Assembly: GCA_025055075.1 (NCBI GenBank)
Contig: JANWYV010000013.1
Span: 1 to 64,000 of the forward strand
Length of the DNA stretch: 64,000 nt
Origin: Blastocatellia bacterium
GTDB lineage: Bacteria > Acidobacteriota > Blastocatellia > HR10
Direction: 5' to 3'
The notes beneath the pieces are model-generated. The model had not been told where the DNA came from and ran no database searches. It was given only the letters and a program-made list of their open reading frames with translations. The position numbers and the translations under genes were made by a program. Positions 1 through 10,000 of the stretch are shown here, piece after piece. The first letter of the stretch is position 1. Every line of letters begins with the position of its first letter.

Positions 1-1
1 C

Positions 2-382
2 GAGGAGGAAAAAGTCTTTGAGTCGCTCTGCAATGGAGCGTCGGGGTATCTTTTGAAGAAGACGCCTCCGGCGCGCTTGCTCGAAGCCATTCGAGAAGTC
101 CACGAGGGCGGGGCTCCGATGTCGCCGGAGATCGCCCGCAAGGTTGTGCAGCTCTTCCAGAAGACGGGGCCGCCGGAGAAAGCCGAATACCGCCTGACGC
201 CGCACGAGATCCGACTCCTGGAGCTGCTAGCGCAGGGCGCGACCTATCAAGCCATCGCTGACCATTTCCAGATTCACATCGGCACAGTGCGCAAATACAT
301 CAGCAGCATCTACGGCAAGCTTCACGTCCACTCCAAAGCCGAAGCCGTCCGCAAAGCCCTTAAGGCCGGCCTGATCTCCTGA
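2..382 (+). CDS. NarL/FixJ-type response regulator, C-terminal part (gene starts before the window)
   Basis: The open frame runs from the left edge with no start, so the 5' end lies outside the window. The first residues fit the end of a receiver domain, with the G-Y-L-L-K-K segment that holds the conserved switch lysine, followed by a linker. Residues about 60-125 are a LuxR/GerE helix-turn-helix (LTPHEIRLLELLAQG, then IADHF and VRKYISSIYGKL). Proteins of this family are DNA-binding outputs of two-component systems. The cognate kinase and targets cannot be seen. The stop at 382 is followed by about 160 bases without a gene. Confidence 0.93.
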   Translation, partial: EEEKVFESLCNGASGYLLKKTPPARLLEAIREVHEGGAPMSPEIARKVVQLFQKTGPPEKAEYRLTPHEIRLLELLAQGATYQAIADHFQIHIGTVRKYISSIYGKLHVHSKAEAVRKALKAGLIS

Positions 383-541
383 CTCCGCTTCCCCAAGCGC
401 TCCGACGCTCAGAATCCTCACAGCCAAGGACCCGAACCGGCGGCGCACAAAGGCATATCTTTGTATGGTTCCCTGCGCCTGAAAGGCAAGGTACATTATG
501 CTCCCGATGGTGAGGTCAGCATTTTGGTGGAGGGAATGACG

Positions 542-3500
542 ATGAAGACGCTCCGGCTTTGCGCTCTTGTCCTCTTTCTACTGGTCCTAAGCAGCCTGGG
601 CGAGCGCGATTTGCCTCCGCTCGAAGGCGCGGCCGCTGCACCGACGACGATCAATTTCGACGATCGCCCAGCAGGGAGACGTATCGTTGACCAGTATGCG
701 GGCGTACGTTTCCCCGATGGCGCCTTCATCCGATCGGCATTACAGCTCGAATACCCGACGCAAAGCATGCCGAATTTCCTGGAAAGAGACTGCCATCCCG
801 AATTCGATACTGCCCCCTTGCGCATTCAATTCACCACAGGTCAGGGGTGGGTCGGCGTATACGTCGGCAATCCCTACAACTACGAGCAACCCGTCATCAT
901 GCGGGCCTACGATGCCATGACAGGAGGCCGATTGGTCGGGACGGCGGAAGCACGGCTTGGCCCGCGAGCTGGCATCACTACCTTGTTGCAGATTTGCCGG
1001 GCGGTTAATCGAGATATTCGCCGCGTCGAGATCTGGCTTGGCGGCGACTCGGGCACTGGGTGTGAGGTCATTGACGATCTCTCGTTCGACCCGGATCCGT
1101 TGGGAACGCTTGGCGGGGCAACCACTGTCAATTTTGACGACCGTGCCGAATCCACCCGCATCAGCACGCAGTATGCCGGATTGGAGTTTCCCGACCGACC
1201 GTGGATTCAACGAGCAGCTTCCTGGGGCACAACGACGATCAGCCCGCCGAATGCGTTAGAGCCATATTCGTATGCTTTGGAGTTTCATCCTGACCCACTC
1301 CGAGTCAATTTCACACGGCCGCAGGCTTGGGTGCGGGTGCATGTGGGAGCCATGTCGGGGCGCGTCTTCCTGCGGGCGTTCACCAGCGCGGGGAGAACTC
1401 CGGCGGCTGTCGTGCATGCGGATCTTCCCAATCGGGCGCCGATCACCACGCCACTAGAAATCTGCCGCTTCGTTGAGCGAGACATCACCCGCGTTGAAAT
1501 TCAAGACGGCGACGAACGTGGTCGGGGTGGTGTCCAATTTGAACGAATAGACGATTTCCAATTCGCCGGCACACGCGTAGCGCCTCCGCCGTCGGATACT
1601 CAGGCCCCTCGCGTTTTCATTGACAGTCCCCGGACGGGCGATTTCTTCTTCCCGCGCGGAGGGACTGCTAACATCGAGATACAGGGACGCATCACGGAGA
1701 ATCGCGGCCTGGAGCGCGTGGTGCTCATCCACGAGCAGGTGGATGGTCGGGAACGACGAGAGGATGCGACAATGCTTCGGCTGGTATCGGGGACGGCGCC
1801 TAACTTCACGTTTCGATTCTCGATCTCCCTCTTCCCCGGACGCAACCGCATTCGGCTGGAAGCGACCGATACGGCCGGCAATCGCGCCACCAACCCCGAG
1901 CGGGAGATCATTGTGACGCTGGCCCCGCCAATGGAGATCATTATTGATGCCCCGCGGCCTACTGCTCCTGGGCTTCCCACCATTGTCTTTCGGGAAACGC
2001 AAATCGAGCTCAGAGGGCGCGTGCGCAAACAATTCGGTACGCTCTCACCCGAACGCCTCCGGATGCGGATTCGAGCTCCTGAAATCCCTGAAAGCGATTA
2101 TGAAATCCCAGTGGAAACAGTCAGTGGCTCTGCTCCAGAGTTTATGTTTAGCACGCGGGCTTATTTTTCCCGATCTAATGCTGTAGTTACGATATACGAG
2201 ATCACGATTCAGGCAATCGCCGAGGATGGAGCCACTGCGCAAAATAGTATGCGTCTGTTATATGTAAGGCCCGATATTCGAATCCAAATCGAAAGGATCA
2301 CTCAAGGAGCGGGGACGGAGGACGGGCGCGCTGGGCTCTTAGTAGCGGATCGCAAAACAGTTTTGCAATACCGCATCTTTTTGGACTACACGGGAGTTAG
2401 TGACGTCTGGGGCCTTCCTCTTGATTCCAGTCTTGTTCGCCTTTCGGAAAACGATGCGTTCCTTCGCCTCTCTGCTAGTCGTGGCGGGCGTGAACTGGGA
2501 AGGATTTCCTTTGATATGCCAATCGCCCTAACGTCTAGGTGGAGTAATGTTCTCTCAATCCCGCTTCCTATGGAGTGGACCCGTCACGATAGAGACCCTC
2601 TGAGGCTTACCGTAGAGCTAGGGCTGTCTAGCGAAGGGAGATATATGGATTGCTGCCTGGGAAATAACCGTGACTCAATAGATATATCCTTCGCTCCCCC
2701 AAAGGTCTTGCGGGTTTTGCCCGTGAAGATCCGGTTGAGGGATGCCGAGCCCATCTCGGATGAGCAAATTGCCCCGTTATTTAGAGGGATCGAACGGATG
2801 TTCCCCGTCAGCCAACTGGAGATCCTTCCTCCCGCCACTTTGAATTCCTCAGTCTCAAGTGGAGATTTCCGCAGGGACTGGGGAGGAACTATGCGCCATG
2901 TCCTTGGCGAAGTTGGGGATAGTTTCACCTGTTATCGAGGGATTCGCGACGTTGGCTCCTTCTTTGGCTTTATCGGGGCATGGTTGTCGGATTGTTCATG
3001 GACTACTTATGTGGTTGGCCTCCTTCCCCCCTCCTTGGGCTGTGCCGGTGGCATAGCTTGGTTGAATAGCCCGGTCAGTGTTTCGTCAGGGGTCTCTCCT
3101 CGGACGGTGGCTCACGAAGTGGCACATTGTCTTGGACGGAAACATGCGGGGAACTCTCATGGCGAGGCCGGAGGAGGTGGCTTTGACGAGCGGTTTCCCT
3201 ATATTGGGGGAGGCATTGGGGTCTCCGGTTATGACACGACGGCGATGAGAGAGATCCCCGCTTTTGGTCCATATCCCTCGAGGTGGAGTCCTTTGAGAGA
3301 TCCTTGTCGTGTTCCAGAACATCCCCCGGATCGTGCGCATGATTTCTTGAGTTATGGTCCCGAACCATCTTGGATTTCGCCCTACACGTGGTCGGCGCTA
3401 TTCGATCATCCCTTCAGAGGCGGCATGCGAGGAGCTAGCCCTCGCTCGAGCGCTTCTGCTGTGACCCTGCAGTCCGATTCCGGAGTCTACTTGCACATCT

Positions 3501-4921
3501 CCGGGCATTTCACCGAGGAAGGTACTGTCGAGCTTCGTCCCTTTTACACGGGTCAATTGCCGGCGGGTGCCTCGGTCATTGCTGGCGAGGGTCGCTATTC
3601 CGTCGTACTTGAGCGAGCCGATGGACGCGTATTGTTCACCGGAAGATTTGATCCTCTTGAAATCCACGCTGACCAACCTGGACTGCGGCCTCCGCGCGCG
3701 TTCTCTGCGATTGTTCCGTTCCCTGCGGGTACGGCGCGGATCGTCATCAGGGACGGAGATCGAGTCCTGGCGACACGGACCGTCAGTACTCATGCTCCTC
3801 GGGTGACTATACTGTCGCCTCGTGCCGGAGATGTCTGGGGAGCCGAGGGAACATACACGGTCATGTGGACAGGCAGCGATGCGGATGGTGATATGGTGCA
3901 CTATGTGGCGCGATATACCCCTGATGGTGGGCGCACGTGGTTCGCCCTGGGCACCTGGAGCACTGAGACACGCGTTGAGGTGGATGCGTCCGGCTTGACC
4001 GGTAGCTCAGAGGCCCTCATAGAGGTGGTCGCCACCGATGGGGTGAATACCACTCGGGTGCTCTCGGCTCCGTTCCGAGTCTCGGCGAAAGGGCCTTTCG
4101 TCGCGATCTATGCTCCACCGGACGATTTCATCTTCAGACCGGATCAACTCATTCGACTCCAAGGCATGGCCAACGATCGGGAGGATGGGGAGCTGCCCGA
4201 GAATGCATTGGAGTGGACGTCGGACAGAGACGGACCGCTCGGACGAGGCCGGAATGTAGAGCTTCGACGGCTTTCGCCCGGAGTGCACAAGATCACACTC
4301 ACGGCCACTGACCGAGATGGACAGAAGGGGCAAGCCAGCATCATCGTGCGCGTGGCCGAGCAACGGACGCTGACGGCTGTATCGGGATTGAGCGGATCGG
4401 TGGACAACGCAGGCGGCGTAGACGTCAAAAGCCTCACCGTCGGCAATGGTCCGAGGATCGGTCAACCGCCTCGCGAGCGAGTCGTCCGCGCATTCCTCAG
4501 TTTCGACCTCACCGGGCTCCCCCAGGATGTGGAGATCCTGGAGGCGCATCTGGCGCTCGAGCAGAGAGAGATCCGCGGCAATCCGTATCTCAATAACAGG
4601 TTGGGAGGGGTCGTCGTGGATTTGGTGGACTACGGAGCGAGTTTAGGTGGGGATGATTTCGGGGCTTCCGTCATCGAGAACGTGGGGACCCTCTCGGAAG
4701 ACGGGCTTGCGGGAGTCAAGCAGCTCGATGTCACCAAAGTCATTCGATGGGCGCGGGAGAAGGGACTCTCGCGGGTGCAGTTCCGTCTGCGCTTCAGCCG
4801 AGAGACCGACGAGGACGGCTTCACCGATACCGCTGTCTTCGACTTGGCGCCGACGACTCAGCTCCTCAGACTGCAAGTGGTCGCAGGAGGAGGAAGTAGG
4901 AGCACCGCTTCAGAGAGATGA
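542..4921 (+). CDS. Large exported multidomain metzincin-like metalloprotease
   Basis: This 1459-residue protein starts at the ATG at 542, seven bases after GGAGGG; the frame is open back to 461 but without a ribosome site. A signal peptide (KTLRLCALVLFLLVLSS) leads two related modules (about 33-215 and 220-370, each opening with a T-x-NFDDR segment), then Ig-like domains. Near residue 858 is HEVAHCLGRKH, the metzincin zinc motif HExxHxxGxxH. About 70 residues later D-F-L-S-Y-G sits where a Met-turn is expected, with Leu replacing Met. Further Ig/PKD-like domains follow, and the C-terminus (about 1290-1459) resembles DNRLRE/CBM-type beta modules. It probably acts outside the cell; the substrate is unknown. 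The central third, from about 2.1 to 3.4 kb, is visibly richer in A+T than its flanks. Confidence 0.85.
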   Translation: MKTLRLCALVLFLLVLSSLGERDLPPLEGAAAAPTTINFDDRPAGRRIVDQYAGVRFPDGAFIRSALQLEYPTQSMPNFLERDCHPEFDTAPLRIQFTTGQGWVGVYVGNPYNYEQPVIMRAYDAMTGGRLVGTAEARLGPRAGITTLLQICRAVNRDIRRVEIWLGGDSGTGCEVIDDLSFDPDPLGTLGGATTVNFDDRAESTRISTQYAGLEFPDRPWIQRAASWGTTTISPPNALEPYSYALEFHPDPLRVNFTRPQAWVRVHVGAMSGRVFLRAFTSAGRTPAAVVHADLPNRAPITTPLEICRFVERDITRVEIQDGDERGRGGVQFERIDDFQFAGTRVAPPPSDTQAPRVFIDSPRTGDFFFPRGGTANIEIQGRITENRGLERVVLIHEQVDGRERREDATMLRLVSGTAPNFTFRFSISLFPGRNRIRLEATDTAGNRATNPEREIIVTLAPPMEIIIDAPRPTAPGLPTIVFRETQIELRGRVRKQFGTLSPERLRMRIRAPEIPESDYEIPVETVSGSAPEFMFSTRAYFSRSNAVVTIYEITIQAIAEDGATAQNSMRLLYVRPDIRIQIERITQGAGTEDGRAGLLVADRKTVLQYRIFLDYTGVSDVWGLPLDSSLVRLSENDAFLRLSASRGGRELGRISFDMPIALTSRWSNVLSIPLPMEWTRHDRDPLRLTVELGLSSEGRYMDCCLGNNRDSIDISFAPPKVLRVLPVKIRLRDAEPISDEQIAPLFRGIERMFPVSQLEILPPATLNSSVSSGDFRRDWGGTMRHVLGEVGDSFTCYRGIRDVGSFFGFIGAWLSDCSWTTYVVGLLPPSLGCAGGIAWLNSPVSVSSGVSPRTVAHEVAHCLGRKHAGNSHGEAGGGGFDERFPYIGGGIGVSGYDTTAMREIPAFGPYPSRWSPLRDPCRVPEHPPDRAHDFLSYGPEPSWISPYTWSALFDHPFRGGMRGASPRSSASAVTLQSDSGVYLHISGHFTEEGTVELRPFYTGQLPAGASVIAGEGRYSVVLERADGRVLFTGRFDPLEIHADQPGLRPPRAFSAIVPFPAGTARIVIRDGDRVLATRTVSTHAPRVTILSPRAGDVWGAEGTYTVMWTGSDADGDMVHYVARYTPDGGRTWFALGTWSTETRVEVDASGLTGSSEALIEVVATDGVNTTRVLSAPFRVSAKGPFVAIYAPPDDFIFRPDQLIRLQGMANDREDGELPENALEWTSDRDGPLGRGRNVELRRLSPGVHKITLTATDRDGQKGQASIIVRVAEQRTLTAVSGLSGSVDNAGGVDVKSLTVGNGPRIGQPPRERVVRAFLSFDLTGLPQDVEILEAHLALEQREIRGNPYLNNRLGGVVVDLVDYGASLGGDDFGASVIENVGTLSEDGLAGVKQLDVTKVIRWAREKGLSRVQFRLRFSRETDEDGFTDTAVFDLAPTTQLLRLQVVAGGGSRSTASER

Positions 4922-5056
4922 GATTGTGATCGCGAGCGCGTCCGGCCTATTCTCGCAAACGCACGTGGGGCGCGTGCGCGCCTTCTCGGAAAACGTCGAG
5001 CGAACGGAAACTGAGCGACGCTTCGCTTGAGCTGAAATATCGTGAGGGCATCATGC

Positions 5057-5094
5057 GATCGCTCCCTTCAGATGTTGGGAGCGATCACTGTTTT
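5057..5094 (+). terminator. Rho-independent terminator after the metzincin gene
   Basis: A perfect 10-bp stem (GATCGCTCCC / GGGAGCGATC, 5057-5066 and 5077-5086) with a 10-base loop is followed by a short T run at 5091-5094. It lies 135 bases beyond the protease stop codon. Confidence 0.7.
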
Positions 5095-5288
5095 CGGCAC
5101 GCTCTCCTCCCGGATCAGCGAGCACGAGGGTCTCAAAACGGCGCCCTTCTCCGCATCAGGCTCGCGCGAGCGAGCCTCCTCAGCTCAAGATCCCCCGCCT
5201 ACGTTTTGACGGGCTGAGCGTTTTAGCTTCGGCTGGCTTGAGCGGACTGAGTCTTCCACATGTGGATAGAGGGGAGCAAGAGCGAGCA

Positions 5289-5317
5289 TTGTTCGCCCGA
5301 TGGGAGTGCGGTATACT
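5289..5317 (+). promoter_or_regulatory. Sigma70-like promoter for the regulatory-like repeat protein
   Basis: TTGTTC (5289-5294) and TATACT (5312-5317) are separated by exactly 17 bases. They lie about 40 bases upstream of the start codon at 5355. Confidence 0.6.
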
Positions 5318-5354
5318 CTCGACCGACGGAAACATCACTTGGGAGGACCTCGCG

Positions 5355-7004
5355 ATGCGGCGATGGATGAGTGTTCCTATCGGGTTGTGGCTCGTGAGCG
5401 AAGGGCTTGTTTTCAGCTCCCCGCAGGCCGTCTCTGAATCTCCGCGCGCTCGGATTTCCGGGCGCGTCCTCTCGACGGAGGGAAAGCCGCTGTCGCGCGC
5501 TGTGGTGACCGCCCAACGGCGCGGGGGAGTGGCCACGTTTCAGGCGAAGACGGATCGAAGCGGTCGCTATACGTTAGAGGTCGAGCCGGGCACGTATTTC
5601 ATCCGCGCGGAAAAGGGGGGATATGTGGCCACTGCGTATAGCGTGGAAGGGACCGCATCGGATCCTACACCAATCACGGTTGAGGCGGGGAAGAGCGTGA
5701 CGATAGACTTGCGGCTCGCGCGTGGCGGGGTCATCACCGGACGCATTTTGGATGAAGATGGAGAGCCGCTCGTCGGCGCGATTGTGACGGCTGAGCGCAA
5801 GAGAGAGGAATCATTAGGGGGGGCCGTTAGCGAGATGGCGAGGACCGATGATCGAGGCGTCTATCGCATTTACGGGCTCGCGTCCGGGCGCTATTATGTG
5901 AGCGCGCGCGTGCCGGAGCAGCAACTTGTCCGGATCTCGACAGGAGCTATCCCCCTGCTTCAAGAAGGAGCGGTGACGTATTATCCCGGCGTCAGCTCTC
6001 GCCAGCAAGCGGCCGAGGTCGAAGTCGTCGAAGGGGCAGAGACGACCGGCATAGATTTCAAGATCGTCGCCGAGAAGGAACGTGCGCTGGTCTTCGGCGT
6101 GGTGAGGAAGCAAGAGAGCGGAGAACCATTGCCGGGCGCTCTCGTCTATGCTTATTCCCTGGGATCTCCTTCCACCGGTGCTCGGGCGACGACCGATGAG
6201 CAAGGCCGATATGAACTGAGGGGGCTCATGCCGGGAACCTACAACATTCAGGTTTTACCAACCCTCCTCCCCTACGAGGATTATGCGCCACCGCTCCCTC
6301 AAATCGTAACCGTTGAACAGGAACCGCTCGAGGTGAATTTCGAGCTGGGGCGCGCGGCGGAGATCTCCGGTCGCATTCTCACCGAGGAAGGACGCGTGCC
6401 CGAGAACGTCGTGCGTTTCACGCCGCTCTTGCGGGTGAAGGGAGCGGAGCGCCACATTATCGCGGCAGCTATGCCGCGCGTGGACCCGCAAGGGAATTTC
6501 ACGCTCACGCGGGTACCTGGCGGCACGTTCCTGTTCGATGTCGCTCTCGCCGATTCGCCATATTTCCTGCGGGCCGTCCTGCACGAGAATCGGGACATCG
6601 CCCAAGAGGGGATCAGCGTGTCCCCAGGCGCGCGCGTGACCGATGTGATGATCGTGCTCTCGGATGCCGGAGCGACTGTGCGCGGGCGCGTTCTGGCTGG
6701 CGAATCGGAGACGCCATTGCCCAACGCCGTGGTTCTGCTCGTTCCGACCGATTTCGTCAGGCGCTTCGCCGAGAAGCGCTCGTTTGATTCGCGCTCAGTC
6801 GTCTCGGACCAGCACGGGGGGTATGAGCTGAAGGGGATTCCACCGGGGAGATACTATTTGGTCGTGTTCCCGAAGCGTCCGACGTTTCAGCGGCCAGAGG
6901 AGCAACTCGAATTTCTGACGGCACGTGCTGCGCAACTGCCGGTTCTCGATCTCAAAGCCCGCGAGATCAAGCGATTGGATGTGCGTCCGACGGTGAAAGA
7001 ATGA
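5355..7004 (+). CDS. Exported protein of repeated carboxypeptidase-regulatory-like domains
   Basis: The ATG at 5355 lies eight bases after GGAGG and opens a hydrophobic leader (WMSVPIGLWLVSEGLVFS), giving 549 residues. About five copies of a beta-sandwich repeat follow, each marked by a G-R-(V/I)-L...G-x-P-L-x-x-A-x-V pattern (near residues 30, 120, 250, 345 and 440) and by D-x-x-G-x-Y-x-L-x-G-L-x-P-G-x-Y turns. No enzyme motif is visible. These modules are known as adhesive or structural domains of surface proteins and are abundant in Acidobacteriota. The gene is a single unit between its own promoter and a strong terminator. Confidence 0.85.
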   Translation: MRRWMSVPIGLWLVSEGLVFSSPQAVSESPRARISGRVLSTEGKPLSRAVVTAQRRGGVATFQAKTDRSGRYTLEVEPGTYFIRAEKGGYVATAYSVEGTASDPTPITVEAGKSVTIDLRLARGGVITGRILDEDGEPLVGAIVTAERKREESLGGAVSEMARTDDRGVYRIYGLASGRYYVSARVPEQQLVRISTGAIPLLQEGAVTYYPGVSSRQQAAEVEVVEGAETTGIDFKIVAEKERALVFGVVRKQESGEPLPGALVYAYSLGSPSTGARATTDEQGRYELRGLMPGTYNIQVLPTLLPYEDYAPPLPQIVTVEQEPLEVNFELGRAAEISGRILTEEGRVPENVVRFTPLLRVKGAERHIIAAAMPRVDPQGNFTLTRVPGGTFLFDVALADSPYFLRAVLHENRDIAQEGISVSPGARVTDVMIVLSDAGATVRGRVLAGESETPLPNAVVLLVPTDFVRRFAEKRSFDSRSVVSDQHGGYELKGIPPGRYYLVVFPKRPTFQRPEEQLEFLTARAAQLPVLDLKAREIKRLDVRPTVKE

Positions 7005-7010
7005 ACGACC

Positions 7011-7037
7011 GTGGGCGCCTCGTCTTGAGGCGCCCAC
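7011..7037. terminator. Bidirectional hairpin terminator between convergent genes
   Basis: A perfect 11-bp stem (GTGGGCGCCTC / GAGGCGCCCAC) with a 5-base loop sits in the 38-base gap between the stops of two convergent genes. It lacks a long T run but can fold in either direction. Confidence 0.65.
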
Positions 7038-7042
7038 CCCGT

Positions 7043-10000
7043 TCATGAGCGCGGACGCTCGATGGGCCGACCCGGAAGGACGGTCGGGACATCGAATCGG
7101 CGCAACGTCTCGTTGAGCTTCGGCATCGCCTCGCTCAAGAATTGATTCACGCGCCCGATCTTCTGCTCGAACTCCTGCTGAAGCTCGGCGAGATACTCCC
7201 GTTGTGCGGGCGTGGGAGCGGCATTCGGGCCGTCTATGGCGAAGAAGAGCCCGCCCAAGCGCTCCACAAGCCGCGGACCTGTCATATACGTCGGCACGTT
7301 CTGCGGTCGCGCGAGTTCATTCTGCAGCGCCTCCACTTGCTTGAGGTGATCCGCGATAGCGCGGCTGAGTTCAGCCGGCACCTCTCCGAGGCGATCGCGA
7401 GCCGTGCGCTCGATCTGCTGCAGTTGATCCCGGAGGCTATCGAGCGCGCGCAAGGCCTCGTTAGTGGCCGAGATCATGTCGCGCAGATGAAGCCCCGCCT
7501 CCAACTGCGCGCGGAGGTCGGCCTCGGGAACGGCGATCGTTGGGTCGAGTCGCACCTCGACGGGCTTCTCCAGCGTCTTCTCGCCGACGATCAAGCGCAC
7601 GCGATATGTCCCGGGCAGCACGTGAGGCCCGCGCGGACCGCCGGTGAATTCCACTTCCTCGGGGCTCGGTGGTCGCCGCAACTTCGGCCCTTCATAGCGG
7701 AGATCCCACGCTGTGCGATTCAATCCCTTCTCCCGCGGAATCTGCGTCAGCTCGCGAATGACCTTGCCGGCGCTGTCGAGGATTTGAATTTTCACCGTCG
7801 TCTTGTCGTCCGGCTTCTCCCGCAAATAGTACGTGATGAGCGCCCCATAGGGAGGATTCGGCCCAGTGAAGACCTTATTCCCAATGCCATAACGCGCGAA
7901 TCGCATGGTGAAGCGCAGAGCGGGACGAATGTCGAACAGATGCGCATCGCTCATCACGATCTCCGGGCTCATCTGCTGGATCGGCGTCGCATCGTCGAAG
8001 ATCCAGATGCTGCGCCCATGTGTCCCCAGGATGAGATCGTTCTCCCGCGGATGGATGAGGATGTCGTGCACGGCGACAGTCGGAAGGTTCTTCATCCGAA
8101 GCGGAATCCAGTTCGTCCCTCCCGTGTAAGAGACGTAGAGCCCGAGTTCCGTGCCCGCGTAGAGGAGATTCGGATTCTTCGGATCTTCGCGCACGACCCA
8201 AACGTAGGCGTTCTCCGGGAGGTTCCCCGTGATATTCGTCCACGTGCGTCCGCCATCGGTCGTCTTGAAGATGTAGGGGCGATAGTCATCGAGCATGTGG
8301 CGATCGAAAGAGACGTATGCGACATCGGGACTGGTGCGCGACGGCTCAACGTGGGAGACCGGAGAGAACGGTGGCAGCCCGGGGATGTTCTTGATGACGT
8401 TGGTCCAAGTCTTGCCGCCATCGCGCGTGACCTGAAGATTGCCGTCATCGGTGCCGGCCCAAATCACGCCCGCGCGCACTGGAGATTCGGCCAGGCTGAT
8501 GATCGTGCAGTGATATTCGGCCGTCGTGTTCTCGGTCCAGACGGGGCCGCCTGCATCCTTCTGCTTCTCCGGATCGTTGGTCGTCAAATCGGGGCTGATG
8601 ACCTGCCACGTCTTGCCGAAGTCGGTGGATTTGAAGACGACGTTCCCACCGTAGTAGACTGTGTTCTTGTCATGCGGCGAGAGCACGATGGGCGCATTCC
8701 AGTTGAAGCGATATTTCAGTTCACCCACGGGACCACCGTCGTTGCGACGCGCCTGCGGGCTGACATTCTGTTGCTCCCGCGTGCGCAGATCGGTGCGGAA
8801 GAGATTGCCGCCTTGCGACTCCGAGAGGAAGAGATTCGGATCGTCCGGATGCGTGACGACGTGGAAGCCATCGCCGAAGCTCACCATGGTCCAATCGTCG
8901 TTGAGGATTCCGGCTGGCTCGCGCGTACGGCTCGGCCCCACCCACGTCCCGTTGTCCTGCAAGCCACCGCTCACCCAATAGAAGGGCAGGCGATTGTCGG
9001 CGTGAATCTGATAGAACTGCCCGAGCGGGATGTTGTTGACGTACTCCCACGTCTCCCCGCGATCGTAGGAGACGGCGATCCCGCCGTCCTGCCCTTGCCA
9101 CATGCGGTAGGGATTGGTCGGATCAATCCAGAGCGCGTGATAATCGACATGCGTGCGCGCAGAGATGCGCCGGAAGGTGCGTCCCCCATCAATCGAGACG
9201 AAGAGGTTGGTCGCGAGGGCATAGATGCGATTCTCGTCCCAAGGATCCACGCGCAGATCGGAGTAATAGAATCCGCGCGAGACGATGCGCACATCGCGGG
9301 AGACTTCGCGGAAGGTCTCGCCCCGATCCTCTGAACGGAAGAGCGTGCCTTCTTTGGATTCGGCGATGACGTAGACGACCTGCGGATTGCTCGGTGCCAC
9401 CTTCACGCCGATGCGACCCAGCAGTTTGGGCAACCCGCGCTCCAGCTTCTTCCACGTCCGCCCGCCATCTACGGATTTGAAGACGCCGCCCTTCTCGCTC
9501 CCGCTGCGATGTGTCCAGGGCTTTCGCTCGAAATGCCACATCGCCGCGTAGAGGATGTTCGGGTTGCGGGGGTCTATGTCCATGTCCGAGACGCCGTGTT
9601 GAGCATCAATGTAGAGCACCTTTTGCCAGGTCCGCCCGCCATCGGTCGTCATGAAGACCCCACGCTCCTCATTCGGACCGAAAGCATGGCCCACAGCACC
9701 GACGTAGACGATGTCCGGATTCTGTGGATGGATCAGGACGCGCGAGATGTGTCGCGTGTCTCGGAGGCCAAGATGCTGCCACGTCTTTCCCCCATCGGTA
9801 GATTTGTAGACCCCATCGCCGAAGGAGACGCTGTTGCGCGTGTTGGACTCACCCGTTCCCACCCAAATGACGTCGGGATTTTGGGGATCAATGGCGATGT
9901 CGCCGATGGAAATCGTACTTTGCCGATCGAAGATGGGCGTCCAGGTGATGCCGCCGTTGGTCGTCTTCCACAGTCCGCCAGAGGCCGTGGCGACGTAGAC

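Larger units (their letters stand above)
4922..5354. other. Intergenic stretch with a terminator and a promoter
   Basis: No convincing gene is seen in these 433 bases. They hold the 5057-5094 terminator and the 5289-5317 promoter described separately. The longer reading of the downstream frame from 5238 has no ribosome site and crosses the promoter, so it is not used. Confidence 0.6.

Noticed and set aside
7142-9334. A 730-codon open frame on the plus strand
   Set aside because: It is antisense to the Asp-box protein, has a composition full of Arg, His and Asp with no domain, and arises from the G/C third-base bias of the opposite strand.
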